Assembly: GCA_963771005.1 (NCBI GenBank)
Contig: CAVYRO010000009.1
Location: 33,000-96,999, forward strand
Direction of reading: 5' to 3'
DNA length: 64,000 nucleotides
From: DASQZK01 sp963771005
GTDB taxonomy: Bacteria; Bacteroidota; Bacteroidia; Bacteroidales; GCA-2748055
The notes under the pieces were generated by a model. It was not told the origin of the DNA, ran no database searches, and saw only the letters and a list, made by a program, of their open reading frames with translations. Below are positions 8,526 through 18,363 of this stretch, one piece after another; position 1 is the first letter of the stretch; every line of letters begins with the position of its first letter. The translations under genes were made by a program, and so were the position numbers.

Positions 8526-9431
8526 TTAAGGGTTAAACTCAAGGGAACAACTTCCCTTTTCTACCCTTAATAGCATTTTACGTCCAAAAATCAGCGTTTT
8601 GTTCTTCAATTGGTGACCTGCCGGGAAATTGAAGCATACCGGAATATCAAATTTCCCGGTCAGCCCCGAAATGATCTCACAGGCATTTTTTCCAAAGGAT
8701 ATTTCATTGTCATTCATCCGGGTGAACCCGCCGGCAACCATACCGCATATACGGTTTAACGCACCGCTGTGCACAAGATTCATCATCATCCGGTCGATAT
8801 TGTAAAGATATTCATCCACATCTTCGATGAACAGGATCCTTTTCCGGAGATCGGGAAAAATCGTGGTTCCGTTCAGGCTGACGAGGATGGAGAGATTGCC
8901 TCCTGCAAGCTCGCCCTCGGCCGATCCTTCCACATTAAGAGGATGGGAAGGAAAGGTATATTTCAGCTTCTCGCCGAAAAGTGCCCGGCGAAGTGTTTCG
9001 GCGCTTTCTTCATCATATTCCCTGCCGAAATTTAATGGCATCATGGAATGGAGCGTCTCAATCCCCAGGAATTTATTAATATAGGCATGAAAAACCGTGA
9101 TATCGGAAAATCCAGCAAACCATTTCGGCCTTTTCGCCAGGTTGGAAAAGTCGGTGTGCTGAAGTGTTCTCAGTGAACCGTAGCCACCCCTGGCGCACAC
9201 GATGGCTTTGATCTCATCATCGTCGATCATCTCCTGGAGATCAGCCGCCCTCTCCTCATCTGTGCCGGAAAACTGGTGATTACTTCCGAAAAGATGCCTG
9301 CCCATCCTGTACCGTAAACCCCAACCTTCACATTTTTCAAGAAAAAAAGATATCTCCTTTTCTTCAATTTTTCTTGCCGGGGCAACTATACCGATGGTAT
9401 CTCCCGATTTGAGGCTTTGGGGTGTTATCAT
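8526..9431 (-). CDS. LD-carboxypeptidase (peptidase S66)
   Basis: Cytosolic L,D-carboxypeptidase family that removes the terminal D-alanine from recycled murein tetrapeptides (LdcA) or, in the MccF branch, inactivates microcin C. Seen: GDTIGIVAPARKI at the N-terminus, CARGGYGSLRTLQ (about 79-91), FAGFSDITVFHAY with the expected nucleophile serine at about 109, LHSMMPLN, GGNLSILVSLNGT and FIEDVDEYLYNIDRMMMNL with the catalytic glutamate. I place the start at the ATG at 9429-9431 (MITPQSLKSGD), since the 20 codons before it do not resemble the family. 301 residues, full length. Confidence 0.92.
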   Translation of the reverse strand: MITPQSLKSGDTIGIVAPARKIEEKEISFFLEKCEGWGLRYRMGRHLFGSNHQFSGTDEERAADLQEMIDDDEIKAIVCARGGYGSLRTLQHTDFSNLAKRPKWFAGFSDITVFHAYINKFLGIETLHSMMPLNFGREYDEESAETLRRALFGEKLKYTFPSHPLNVEGSAEGELAGGNLSILVSLNGTTIFPDLRKRILFIEDVDEYLYNIDRMMMNLVHSGALNRICGMVAGGFTRMNDNEISFGKNACEIISGLTGKFDIPVCFNFPAGHQLKNKTLIFGRKMLLRVEKGSCSLEFNP

Positions 9432-9659
9432 GACGTAAATATACGGATTTTCCATGGCTGAAAATACGCCGCCGTAGGGAATAAAAGACATTCACGCCCC
9501 AGCACCTTTCTTTTTTATGGTTGATGCCACTTTTCATCCTATAGGAGCCAAAAAGGATCCGGTTTCCGGAATTCCCGTTTTTACACTAAATCTGAGTTTC
9601 AAAGAGTCCTGAAGTCCTGATTTGCCGGATTGTGACACTCACCGGAATGATAATTTCCT

Positions 9660-9667
9660 TATCTTTG
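9660..9667 (+). promoter_or_regulatory. -7 promoter box (TATCTTTG) for metG
   Basis: Matches TAnnTTTG, about 32 bases before the metG ATG. No clear -33 element at the usual distance. Confidence 0.45.
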
Positions 9668-9699
9668 CAGTTCTGTAAAAATTCATTATTCCCCGGTCC

Positions 9700-11733
9700 A
9701 TGAACGATTATAAAAGATTTCTTCTCACAGCCGCGCTGCCGTATGCCAATGGTCCCATTCACCTGGGTCACCTGGCGGGAGTTTATGTTCCCGCCGATAT
9801 CTTCGCCCGTTATCTCCGGATGAAAGGGGAAGACATCATCTTCGTGTGCGGATCCGATGAACACGGTGTGCCCATCACCATCAAAGCCCGCCAGGAGGGC
9901 GTTTCGCCCCAGGCCATCGTGGACAAATACCATGAGATGAACAAGGAATCCTTTGAAAAATTCGGTATCTCGTTCGACATCTATTCGCGAACCACATCGA
10001 CAACACATTATGAAACGGCTTCTGAGTTTTTCAGGAAACTTTATGACAAGGGCGAATTCATTGAAAAAACCACAGAACAATATTTTGATCCGGAAGCGGA
10101 TACCTTCCTGGCCGACCGGTATATTACGGGAATCTGTCCCAACTGCGGAAATGAGAATGCGTACGGTGATCAGTGTGAGAAGTGCGGTTCATCCCTCAGC
10201 CCTACCGAGCTCATCAATCCCCGCTCCACCATCTCCGGTGCGGAGCCTGTTCTCAGGGAGACAAAGCATTGGTTCCTCCCGCTCGACAAATATGAAGGCT
10301 TCCTCAGAAAATGGATCCTTGAAGACAACAAGCACTGGAAATCCAACGTATACGGGCAGTGCAAATCATGGCTTGACAATGGCCTGCAGCCACGTGCGGT
10401 AAGCCGCGATCTCGACTGGGGGATCCCCGTGCCGGTGGAAGGCGCGGAGGGAAAGGTACTTTATGTATGGTTCGATGCACCCATAGGATATATTTCTGCA
10501 ACGAGGGATCTCACACCCGACTGGGAAAAATACTGGAAAGACAAGGAAACCCGGATGATCCATTTCATCGGGAAAGACAATATCGTATTTCACTGCATCA
10601 TCTTCCCGGTCATGCTGAAGGCGGAAGGAAGCTATATTCTTCCCGAGAATGTTCCTGCGAATGAATTCCTGAACCTCGAGGGTGACAAGCTTTCCACTTC
10701 CAGGAATTGGGCGGTCTGGCTGCATGAATACCTGGACGATTTCAAGGATCAGCAGGATGTACTCAGGTATGTCCTTTGTGCGAATGCTCCGGAGACGAAA
10801 GACAATGATTTCACCTGGAAAGATTTCCAGGCCAGGAACAACAATGAATTGGTGGCTATCTTCGGAAATTTCGTTAACCGTGCCATGGTATTGACCCATA
10901 AATATTTCTGCGGGAAGGTACCCGAAAAAGGGAATCTCACGGAATACGACCGGGAAGTGATGAAGAGCTTCGCAGAAGTAAAGGAAAAGGTGGAAAGTAA
11001 CCTGGATACCTTCAGGTTCAGGGAGGCTCTGAAGGAAGCGATGAACCTCGCCCGGATCGGGAATAAATACCTGGCTGACACCGAGCCCTGGAAAATTATC
11101 ATGACCGATGAAGAACGTGTAAGGACAATCCTGAATATTTCGCTTCAGCTCACTGCCAATCTTTCGGTGATCCTTCAACCTTTCCTTCCTCACACAACGG
11201 CGAAACTGGCAAGCCTCCTTCAAACAGAGAACTTCCCATGGATGCGGGCAGGGGAAACCGGTCTCATTGCTGACGGGCATATGATCGGAAAACCCCAGCT
11301 GCTTTTTACGAAAATCGAGGATGCCCAGATCGGCAAACAGCTCGACAAGCTTACGGCAAACCGCAAAGAAGCGGATACTGCACCCGCCGGCGCTGAACCT
11401 GCAAAGGAAACCATCAGTTTTGAAGATTTTACCAGGATGGACATCCGGGTGGCAACCATCCTTGAGGCTGAGAAGGTGCCGAAAACAAGCAAGTTGCTTA
11501 AGCTTACCGTCGATACCGGCATCGACGTACGGATCATCGTTTCAGGAATTGCAGAATTTTTTGATCCCGCCGGTTTAAAAGGCCAGCGCGTATGCGTCCT
11601 GGTTAACCTGGCTCCAAGGAAGATCAAAGGTATTGAATCGAACGGGATGATATTGCTTTCGGAGAACAATGACGGTTCCCTGCAATTCGTGGTTCCCCAG
11701 CCAGCTGCTGTCAATGGTGCCGCCGTGCGATGA
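9700..11733 (+). CDS. metG: Methionyl-tRNA synthetase with C-terminal tRNA-binding domain
   Basis: Class Ia aminoacyl-tRNA synthetase charging tRNA-Met. Seen: ANGPIHLGHLAGVY (HIGH motif, residues about 17-30), a four-cysteine zinc knuckle CPNCGNENAYGDQCEKC (about 146-162), FDAPIGYISATRD, and LEGDKLSTSRNW (KMSKS equivalent; the KLSTS form is normal in this group). After a linker the last ~110 residues (FEDFTRMDIRVATILEAEKV onward) form an EMAP/Trbp111-type OB fold for tRNA binding and dimerisation. 677 residues, full length. Its stop codon abuts the stop of the convergent HU/SPOR gene. Confidence 0.97.
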   Translation: MNDYKRFLLTAALPYANGPIHLGHLAGVYVPADIFARYLRMKGEDIIFVCGSDEHGVPITIKARQEGVSPQAIVDKYHEMNKESFEKFGISFDIYSRTTSTTHYETASEFFRKLYDKGEFIEKTTEQYFDPEADTFLADRYITGICPNCGNENAYGDQCEKCGSSLSPTELINPRSTISGAEPVLRETKHWFLPLDKYEGFLRKWILEDNKHWKSNVYGQCKSWLDNGLQPRAVSRDLDWGIPVPVEGAEGKVLYVWFDAPIGYISATRDLTPDWEKYWKDKETRMIHFIGKDNIVFHCIIFPVMLKAEGSYILPENVPANEFLNLEGDKLSTSRNWAVWLHEYLDDFKDQQDVLRYVLCANAPETKDNDFTWKDFQARNNNELVAIFGNFVNRAMVLTHKYFCGKVPEKGNLTEYDREVMKSFAEVKEKVESNLDTFRFREALKEAMNLARIGNKYLADTEPWKIIMTDEERVRTILNISLQLTANLSVILQPFLPHTTAKLASLLQTENFPWMRAGETGLIADGHMIGKPQLLFTKIEDAQIGKQLDKLTANRKEADTAPAGAEPAKETISFEDFTRMDIRVATILEAEKVPKTSKLLKLTVDTGIDVRIIVSGIAEFFDPAGLKGQRVCVLVNLAPRKIKGIESNGMILLSENNDGSLQFVVPQPAAVNGAAVR

Positions 11734-12948
11734 TCAGTGAAGTCTCATCACCCAGGCATTTTTCATGCCCTTCAACTCTCTTAACTCATTCAGCCGGGCA
11801 ATGGCTGTGGCCTTATCTTTGAAAGTCGCGGCACTAACCCTGTAATACCCGTCTCCCCTTTCGATCACCATGCTTTGCATACCTCTCATTGTCAGATTCT
11901 GCTGAAGCTGCACCGCATGCTCCCTGTCACGGAAACTGCCGGCAATGATGTGGTATTCATTATACCCGGCCTGCGGTTTTTCTGCAGGCGTGTTCACGGG
12001 TTCGGGCACATTCATCGCATTTTCCATGGCCGTGGAGGAATCGATTTCGTTCTCCAGCTCATTCACCATATTGTCGAACTCAAATTCGGAATCCGGGATA
12101 TTGGAAAAGTCATCATCGATATCCAGGGTGGTGTCAGGCGAACCGAAAATATGACTGAAATCAAAGGTGCCGGTGAGCAGGTTCGTTTTCAGCGTCATGA
12201 TGACCAGGGCTGTCAGCACCACCACAATAGCTCCGGAGAGGATCCAGAGGGTATTGCGGTTGTTATTTCCCCCGCTCTCATAATGATATTCGTCAGGCTC
12301 ATTCCGCAGGGGAGGTATCCCGGCGCCTTCAGCCACGAATTCTTCCTCCTCCTTTTCACCCAACGTTCCGGGTTGTCCGGAGTTTCCGGTACTTTCCGGT
12401 CCAGGCCCCTCGCCGGGCTCTGTCCGTGTCTTTTCCGCATCCCCGCCTGCAACAACCGGGATCTCCTGCTCCTCCACGGGACTCAGCGGCTCAAGATCAA
12501 GCGTTTCGAGGCCGAAGGAATCCAGGTCAAGATTCAGATCGGGTGATTTTGTGACACGGACATTATTATCAGCATCCTGGAAAAGCGTGCACACGCCTTC
12601 AATCTCAAAGCTTTCTCCCTTGTTGAACGCAAAGATGATGCTGTCGATGTATTCAAGGACGGTATCCTGTGCTCCGGTCACACCGGTCTCTTCAGCCTGT
12701 GCTATCCTTGCTGAAAGAAGGCCGTCATCTCTTTTGAGCCCGGGATCAAAAACAAGATCGGAGGATGGAGGGCTAATGCTGGCTCCGCTGATCTTCGCCG
12801 GCTTTTTCCGGATCTCGAGAGTTCCCAGGCCGGGAAAGATCACCCTCTCATTGAAAAGCAGCAGATCCCTTATATATTCATTTATTGCCAAAGGGGTGGA
12901 ATTTTGGTAAATATATCCAAAATTAGCCCTGATATTTATTTGCTCCAA
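11734..12948 (-). CDS. HU-domain/SPOR-domain membrane protein
   Basis: 404 residues. The N-terminus (INEYIRDLLLFNERVIFPGL, about 23-42, then a second similar unit with EYIDSIIFAFNKGESFEIEG about 119-138) matches the paired HU-like domains seen in Bacteroidota SPOR proteins. An acidic, proline-rich linker leads to one membrane span (WILSGAIVVVLTALVIMTL, about 233-251). The C-terminal 70 residues (YHIIAGSFRDREHAVQLQQ ... YYRVSAATF) are a SPOR domain, which binds denuded septal peptidoglycan. The protein may thus link DNA or a cytoplasmic partner to the division site; that link is inference. The start is uncertain: conserved sequence begins only near residue 20. Confidence 0.85.
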   Translation of the reverse strand: MEQINIRANFGYIYQNSTPLAINEYIRDLLLFNERVIFPGLGTLEIRKKPAKISGASISPPSSDLVFDPGLKRDDGLLSARIAQAEETGVTGAQDTVLEYIDSIIFAFNKGESFEIEGVCTLFQDADNNVRVTKSPDLNLDLDSFGLETLDLEPLSPVEEQEIPVVAGGDAEKTRTEPGEGPGPESTGNSGQPGTLGEKEEEEFVAEGAGIPPLRNEPDEYHYESGGNNNRNTLWILSGAIVVVLTALVIMTLKTNLLTGTFDFSHIFGSPDTTLDIDDDFSNIPDSEFEFDNMVNELENEIDSSTAMENAMNVPEPVNTPAEKPQAGYNEYHIIAGSFRDREHAVQLQQNLTMRGMQSMVIERGDGYYRVSAATFKDKATAIARLNELRELKGMKNAWVMRLH

Positions 12949-13175
12949 ACAAAATTACTAACCATCCTGTCCAATAAAAGTAATAAAAGGGTTATATGCC
13001 TGAACTTCTGTATCTTATCAATGAAGAAGGAAAATCGATATTTTTCTCAGGGTGCAGCAGAGCCTTATGAAAGGAAACGGATTCAGAGAAGAAAAGAGTA
13101 AACTTAATTTTCAGATCAAAGGATGAACCTATTTTTTTAAGATTGGTTATCTTCGTAGGCAAATTCCCTGAAAAA

Positions 13176-14309
13176 ATGCATGACCTGAATATCAGAATGG
13201 TTGATCTGTCAAGGCAGTACAAGGCAATTCGAAATGATATAGATGCTGCCATCCAGGAAGTTATCGATGAGACGGGATTTATCAGGGGCAGACAGGTAGG
13301 ATTATTCAGGGACGAGCTGTCGGATTATCTCGGGTGCCGGCATGTGATACCCTGCGGAAACGGGACAGACGCACTCCAGGCAGCCATGATGGTCCTTGAC
13401 CTTAAACCCGGTGATGAGATCATCACTACGCCTTTTACTTTTATAGCCACCGTCGAAGTTATAAGGTTGCTGGGCCTTAAACCGATACTTGCCGACGTAG
13501 ATCCCGGAACATTCAATATCGATCCGGAGGAGATCCGGAAGAAGATCACACCCGCCACGAAGGGCATTGTGCCTGTTCATCTCTTTGGACAGTGCGCCGG
13601 TATGAAAACCATCATGGAGATCGCCGGGGAACACGGATTGTTCGTAATCGAAGATGCTGCACAGGCTCTCGGCACTGACTACAGTTTTCCCGGGGGCCGG
13701 GTAAAAAAAGCCGGTACGATAGGCCTCATCGGCTGCACCTCTTTCTTCCCGTCCAAAAACCTGGGGGCTTTCGGGGATGGTGGAGCAATTTTCACCGATA
13801 ATGATGAAATAGGTACCAGGCTTGCGGCAACCGTTAATCATGGCATGAAACAATCCTACCACTATGATTATGTAGGCATCAATTCAAGACTCGACACTAT
13901 CCAGGCTGCCATCCTCCGTGTCAAACTCAGGAAACTGGATGAGTACAACAGGAAACGGTACAGGGCGGCTTCCTACTATGATTCGTCATTTCACGGAATG
14001 AGCGACCTGGAGATACCCGTAAAAAACCCGGATTCAACACATATCTTTCATCAATATACATTAAAAGTGAAGAATGGTAAGAGGGAGGGTCTGAAGGAAC
14101 ACCTGCTGAAAAACAAGATCCCCTCCATGATCTATTATCCCTCAGGCCTTCATCTTCAGAAAGCTTACCAGGATCTGGGTTATCATGAAGGTGATTTCCC
14201 CGTTACGGAGCAGTTGTGCCGGGAGGTATTGTCACTTCCCATGCATACCGAACTGGATGAACAACAGCTGAAGTACATTGCCGAAGCCGTCCGCGGCTAT
14301 TTAAACTGA
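13176..14309 (+). CDS. wbpE: DegT/DnrJ/EryC1/StrS aminotransferase (WbpE-like)
   Basis: PLP-dependent aminotransferase predicted to convert UDP-3-keto-GlcNAcA to UDP-GlcNAc(3N)A. Seen: MVDLSRQYKAIRNDIDAAI, CGNGTDALQAAM, PFTFIATVEVI, VPVHLFGQCA, EDAAQALG and FFPSKNLGAFGDGGAIF with the PLP lysine. I start at ATG 13176 (MHDLNIRMVDL) and not 13143, because a TATCTTCG promoter-like box lies inside the longer form. It heads a tight run wbpE-wbpD-wbpB-wbpA (gaps of 3-5 bases), which covers the steps from UDP-GlcNAc to UDP-GlcNAc(3NAc)A. In P. gingivalis the homologue (PorR) is needed for A-LPS and anchoring of type IX cargo. Confidence 0.88.
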   Translation: MHDLNIRMVDLSRQYKAIRNDIDAAIQEVIDETGFIRGRQVGLFRDELSDYLGCRHVIPCGNGTDALQAAMMVLDLKPGDEIITTPFTFIATVEVIRLLGLKPILADVDPGTFNIDPEEIRKKITPATKGIVPVHLFGQCAGMKTIMEIAGEHGLFVIEDAAQALGTDYSFPGGRVKKAGTIGLIGCTSFFPSKNLGAFGDGGAIFTDNDEIGTRLAATVNHGMKQSYHYDYVGINSRLDTIQAAILRVKLRKLDEYNRKRYRAASYYDSSFHGMSDLEIPVKNPDSTHIFHQYTLKVKNGKREGLKEHLLKNKIPSMIYYPSGLHLQKAYQDLGYHEGDFPVTEQLCREVLSLPMHTELDEQQLKYIAEAVRGYLN

Positions 14310-14314
14310 GCGAT

Positions 14315-14896
14315 ATGCCTGAAAGAGAATATTTTTTCCATGAAACCGCTGTTATCGATGAAAATTGTACCATCGGCCGGGGAACCCATATCTGGCATTT
14401 CACTCACGTGATGGCCGGATCAAGGATCGGTGAAAACTGCAACCTCGGTCAGAACGTTGTCATCTCGCCGGGAGTCGTTCTCGGTAATAATGTGAAAATA
14501 CAGAATAATGTATCGGTATATACGGGAGTGATCTGCGAAGACGATGTTTTCCTGGGGCCGTCCATGGTCTTTACCAATGTCATTAATCCGCGAAGCGCCG
14601 TGGGCAGGAAAAACGAATATATGAAAACGCTTGTACAAAAAGGGGCTACGATAGGGGCGAATGCAACCATTATATGCGGGAATAACATCGGGAAATATGC
14701 CTTTATCGGGGCAGGAGCGGTAGTGACCAAAGAGGTGAAGGATTATGCCCTGGTGATAGGAAACCCAGCCCGCCAGACCGGTTGGATGAGCGAATACGGT
14801 CACAGGCTGAACTTCGGATCCAACGGTATTGCCATCTGCCCCGAAAGAGGTGAAAAATACAAACTGAAAAACAACCTCGTAATAAAGATCAATTGA
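14315..14896 (+). CDS. wbpD: Hexapeptide-repeat N-acetyltransferase (WbpD-like)
   Basis: 193-residue left-handed beta-helix acyltransferase, predicted to acetylate the 3-amino group of UDP-GlcNAc(3N)A using acetyl-CoA. Seen: FHETAVIDENCTIGRGTHIW, FTHVMAGSRIGENCNLGQN, SPGVVLGNNVKIQNNVSVY, GPSMVFTNVINPRSAV and ATIGANATIICGNNIGKYA, the hexapeptide coils, then GNPARQTGWMSEYGH typical of WbpD/WlbB. Five bases after wbpE and three before wbpB, in a clear operon. Confidence 0.9.
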   Translation: MPEREYFFHETAVIDENCTIGRGTHIWHFTHVMAGSRIGENCNLGQNVVISPGVVLGNNVKIQNNVSVYTGVICEDDVFLGPSMVFTNVINPRSAVGRKNEYMKTLVQKGATIGANATIICGNNIGKYAFIGAGAVVTKEVKDYALVIGNPARQTGWMSEYGHRLNFGSNGIAICPERGEKYKLKNNLVIKIN

Positions 14897-14899
14897 AAA

Positions 14900-15865
14900 A
14901 TGACGGAAAAGAGTGAGATAAAGAATTTCGCGATCATAGGAATAGCCGGGTATATTGCCATCAGGCATCTGAAAGCCATCAGGGAGACCGGCCATCATCT
15001 CCTCGCGGCCCTTGATAAGTTTGACAGCGTGGGATTTATCGACAATTATTTTCCGGAAACTGATTTTTTTGTCGAATTCGAAAGATTCGACAGGCACATC
15101 GATAAGCTCAGGCGTGAAGGCAGGCAGGTAGATTATGTGAGCATCTGTTCACCCAATTATCTTCACGACTCCCATATCCGGTTTGCATTGCGGAACGGCG
15201 CCGATGCAATCTGTGAAAAACCCATCGTTCTTAATCCCTGGAATATTGATGCCCTGCTGGAATTCGAAGAGCAGACCGGACGAAGAGTCTTCAATATCCT
15301 GCAGCTGCGTTACCATCCTTCGATACTTGCCCTCCGTGAGAAGATCAGGAAGGGCCCGGCAGACAAGATCTACGATATCGATCTTTCCTATATCACCAGC
15401 CGCGGGAACTGGTACCATTTCTCATGGAAAGGGGATGTGCATAAATCGGGAGGAGTGGCTACCAATATCGGAGTCCATTTCTTCGATATGCTCGCCTGGA
15501 TCTTCGGGAATGTGAAGGAGAATATGGTCCAGATCCTGGAAGAAGATAAGGCAGCGGGCTTCCTTATGCTGGAGAAGGCAAGGGTAAGATGGTTCCTCAG
15601 CATCGATTATAACGATATCCCCGAAGATGTGAAATCCAGGGGACAGAGAACGTACCGTTCGATAACAGTGGACGGTGAGGAGATCGAGTTCAGCGGTGGT
15701 TTTACCGACCTTCATACCACTACGTACGAACACATCCTCAGGGGTGACGGTTTCGGGCTCGAAGATGCCCGGACATCCATCGAGATGGTATATACCATCC
15801 GCAATTCCGTTCCCGCAGGACTTAAAGGTGAATATCATCCTTTTGCAAAAAAAACCTCAAAATAA
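14900..15865 (+). CDS. wbpB: Gfo/Idh/MocA oxidoreductase (WbpB/WlbA-like)
   Basis: NAD-dependent dehydrogenase predicted to oxidise C3 of UDP-GlcNAcA to the 3-keto sugar that WbpE aminates. Seen: FAIIGIAGYIAIRHLKAI (Rossmann start and WbpB signature), ALDKFDSVGFIDNYFPE, FERFDRHIDKLRREG, VSICSPNYLHDSHI, CEKPIVLNPWNIDAL (catalytic EKP), then NILQLRYHPSI and GGVATNIGVHFFDML with the substrate-binding histidine. 321 residues, full length. In Pseudomonas WbpB and WbpE form a coupled NAD-recycling pair; their adjacency here fits this. Confidence 0.92.
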   Translation: MTEKSEIKNFAIIGIAGYIAIRHLKAIRETGHHLLAALDKFDSVGFIDNYFPETDFFVEFERFDRHIDKLRREGRQVDYVSICSPNYLHDSHIRFALRNGADAICEKPIVLNPWNIDALLEFEEQTGRRVFNILQLRYHPSILALREKIRKGPADKIYDIDLSYITSRGNWYHFSWKGDVHKSGGVATNIGVHFFDMLAWIFGNVKENMVQILEEDKAAGFLMLEKARVRWFLSIDYNDIPEDVKSRGQRTYRSITVDGEEIEFSGGFTDLHTTTYEHILRGDGFGLEDARTSIEMVYTIRNSVPAGLKGEYHPFAKKTSK

Positions 15866-15870
15866 TACCT

Positions 15871-17160
15871 ATGTATCAGGAAATCCTCGAAAAAAAACAC
15901 AAAATTGCCGTAATCGGTCTGGGATATGTCGGCCTTCCCATCGCACTCGAATTCGCACGTAAAATTTCCGTCATCGGATTTGACATCCGTCCTGACAGGA
16001 TCGACTTGATGAAGCGTCATATTGATCCCAGCGACGAGCTTGAGGCTGAAGCCTTCGACAAATGCGACATTACCTTCACCGCTGATCCCGGTGACCTTCG
16101 CGAAGCCCGTTTTTTCATTGTTGCCGTTCCCACACCCATCGATGAATATAAAAATCCGGATCTGAAACCATTGTTAAGTGCCACCGAAACAGTGGGACGT
16201 GCATTGAAAGAGGGAGATTACATTGTTTACGAATCAACGGTCTATCCCGGGTGCACAGAAGAGGACTGCATTCCGCTGCTCGAAAAAACCTCCGGGCTGA
16301 AATTCATTGATCAGTTCAAAGTCGGATTTTCCCCCGAACGGATCAATCCCGGCGACAAAAAACATACCCTTACCCGGATCACGAAGGTAACATCCGGATG
16401 TGACCCGCATTCGGCAGAGGAAATCGCGAAGCTTTATGAATTGATCATAGAGGCAGGAGTGTTCAGAGCAAGTTCCATTAAGGTGGCCGAAGCTGCCAAG
16501 ATCATTGAAAACACCCAGCGGGATATCAATATCGCCTTCATGAATGAACTATCGATGATCTTCAACAAGATGAACATCAATACCTATGAAGTGCTTGAAG
16601 CCGCGGGGACGAAATGGAATTTTCTGAATTTCTTCCCCGGGCTTGTTGGAGGGCACTGCATCGGTGTCGATCCGTATTACCTCACCTATAAGTCTGCAAG
16701 ATACGGTCACCACGCACAGATCATAACGGCCGGACGGGCAATCAATGACAATATGGGAGCCTATGTAGCCAAACAGCTCGTTCAGAAACTGATCTTCCTG
16801 AATAAAAATCCCAAGCAGTCGAAGGTGCTCGTCCTGGGTGTCACTTTCAAGGAAAATGTGAGCGACATAAGGAATTCCAAGGTGATCGATGTGGTGAATG
16901 AATTGAAAGATTTTGGTCTCAATGTCGATGTGATCGATCCGCATGCCGATCCGGAGGGGGTGCGCCATGAATACGGGCTCGAGCTCTCGCCCTCCATAAA
17001 CCCCGGATATGATGCTATCGTCGTTGCCGTGAGCCATGATGAGTACAAAAACTTCGATGAGAAATATTTTGGGCAGATCACCCGCGAAAATGCCGTGATC
17101 GTGGACCTGAAAGGGATCTATCGCGGAAAGATCCATAAAATGATCTATTGGAGTTTATGA
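15871..17160 (+). CDS. wbpA: UDP-N-acetylhexosamine 6-dehydrogenase (WbpA/TviB type)
   Basis: Nucleotide-sugar dehydrogenase oxidising C6 of UDP-GlcNAc (or UDP-GalNAc) to the uronic acid. Seen: KIAVIGLGYVGLPIALEFA (NAD fold), VPTPIDEYKNPDL, YESTVYPGCTEE, GFSPERINPGD, AAKIIENTQRDINIAFMNE, and LVGGHCIGVDPYYL with the catalytic cysteine around residue 265. The C-terminal domain has VLGVTFKENVSDIRNSK. 429 residues, as in TviB/WbpA. Overall similarity by eye is to the TviB/WbpO branch, so the epimer specificity cannot be settled from sequence, but the neighbours argue for UDP-GlcNAc. Confidence 0.9.
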   Translation: MYQEILEKKHKIAVIGLGYVGLPIALEFARKISVIGFDIRPDRIDLMKRHIDPSDELEAEAFDKCDITFTADPGDLREARFFIVAVPTPIDEYKNPDLKPLLSATETVGRALKEGDYIVYESTVYPGCTEEDCIPLLEKTSGLKFIDQFKVGFSPERINPGDKKHTLTRITKVTSGCDPHSAEEIAKLYELIIEAGVFRASSIKVAEAAKIIENTQRDINIAFMNELSMIFNKMNINTYEVLEAAGTKWNFLNFFPGLVGGHCIGVDPYYLTYKSARYGHHAQIITAGRAINDNMGAYVAKQLVQKLIFLNKNPKQSKVLVLGVTFKENVSDIRNSKVIDVVNELKDFGLNVDVIDPHADPEGVRHEYGLELSPSINPGYDAIVVAVSHDEYKNFDEKYFGQITRENAVIVDLKGIYRGKIHKMIYWSL

Positions 17161-17319
17161 ACCCGGCCGGTTCGGCACATCCTGTTCTTCAACCGTGTTA
17201 AAATGAATATTCACGGAAAATTGAAAAACACGACCATGACACCTGCAATTGGAAATACAATCCCGGATGAATAAATTCAGCACATGCGTGCTTGTCCGGT
17301 CATTAATAAATTTATACGG

Positions 17320-18363
17320 ATGAAACAATTAATTCTGGTTACCGGAGGCACCGGTTATATCGGATCCCATACCGCTGTTGAACTTCTGGAAGCCGGGTAT
17401 GATGTACTTATCGCCGATAACCTTTCCAATTCCAGAATCGAGGTGCTCGATGGCATCACGGAGATCACGGGGAAAAAACCCATGTTCGAAAAGATCGATC
17501 TCACGGAGACGCGGGCAGTGAATACCCTCTTCGATACCTATCCCGAAATTGCGGCCATCATCCATTTCGCTGCATACAAGGCTGTTGGTGAATCGGTTGA
17601 ATTTCCCCTGAAATATTATTTCAACAATATCAATTCACTGATCAACCTCCTGGAGAATATGATCCGGCTGAAGATCGCTCCTTTTGTTTTCAGCTCTTCC
17701 TGTACGGTCTATGGTGAACCTGAAAAACTCCCGGTAAATGAAAATGAGCCGGTTAAACAGGCCAATTCACCCTATGGAAATACGAAACAGATCTCGGAGG
17801 AAATATTGCGCGATACGTTGAACGTCCATGCGTTTATGAATGCGATCGCCCTGCGTTATTTCAACCCTATAGGTGCGCATCCTTCCGCCCTTATCGGGGA
17901 ACTGCCCCTGGGCGTGCCCAATAACCTCGTGCCTTTCATAACCCAGACCGCCTACGGACTGCGAAAAGAAGTGCGGATATTCGGGGATGATTATGAAACA
18001 TCCGACGGGTCGGCCGTAAGAGATTATATCAACGTGGTGGACCTGGCAAAGGCCCACGTCGTTGCAATACGGCGCCTGCTCGGGCAAAAAAACAGGAAAA
18101 ACTTCGAGGTGTTCAACCTGGGTACGGGGAAGGGAAATTCAGTTTTGGAAGTGATCAGGACCTTCGAAAAGGCCACGGGTATGAAACTTAACTATTCGCT
18201 GGCACCGAGAAGGCCCGGGGATGTGGAGCAGGTTTTCGCAGACACCTCGCTGGCCAACTCCGAACTGGGATGGAAAGCGGAAAAAGGGCTGGAAGAAACA
18301 CTTCTTAGCGCCTGGAACTGGGAAAAACATTATCGTACCATTGTAGGAAAAGAGGGAAATTAG
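17320..18363 (+). CDS. galE: UDP-glucose 4-epimerase
   Basis: Short-chain dehydrogenase-fold epimerase interconverting UDP-glucose and UDP-galactose. Seen: ILVTGGTGYIGSHTAVELL (NAD-binding), IADNLSNSRIEVLDGI, IIHFAAYKAVGESV, FSSSCTVYGEPEKLPV, SPYGNTKQISEEIL (Tyr-x3-Lys), LRYFNPIGAHPSALIGE and VRDYINVVDLAKAHV. I start at ATG 17320 (MKQLILVTGG); twelve codons upstream are not conserved. It lies 159 bases after wbpA and may be its own transcript. Its stop codon overlaps the end of a dispersed inverted-repeat element. Confidence 0.95.
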   Translation: MKQLILVTGGTGYIGSHTAVELLEAGYDVLIADNLSNSRIEVLDGITEITGKKPMFEKIDLTETRAVNTLFDTYPEIAAIIHFAAYKAVGESVEFPLKYYFNNINSLINLLENMIRLKIAPFVFSSSCTVYGEPEKLPVNENEPVKQANSPYGNTKQISEEILRDTLNVHAFMNAIALRYFNPIGAHPSALIGELPLGVPNNLVPFITQTAYGLRKEVRIFGDDYETSDGSAVRDYINVVDLAKAHVVAIRRLLGQKNRKNFEVFNLGTGKGNSVLEVIRTFEKATGMKLNYSLAPRRPGDVEQVFADTSLANSELGWKAEKGLEETLLSAWNWEKHYRTIVGKEGN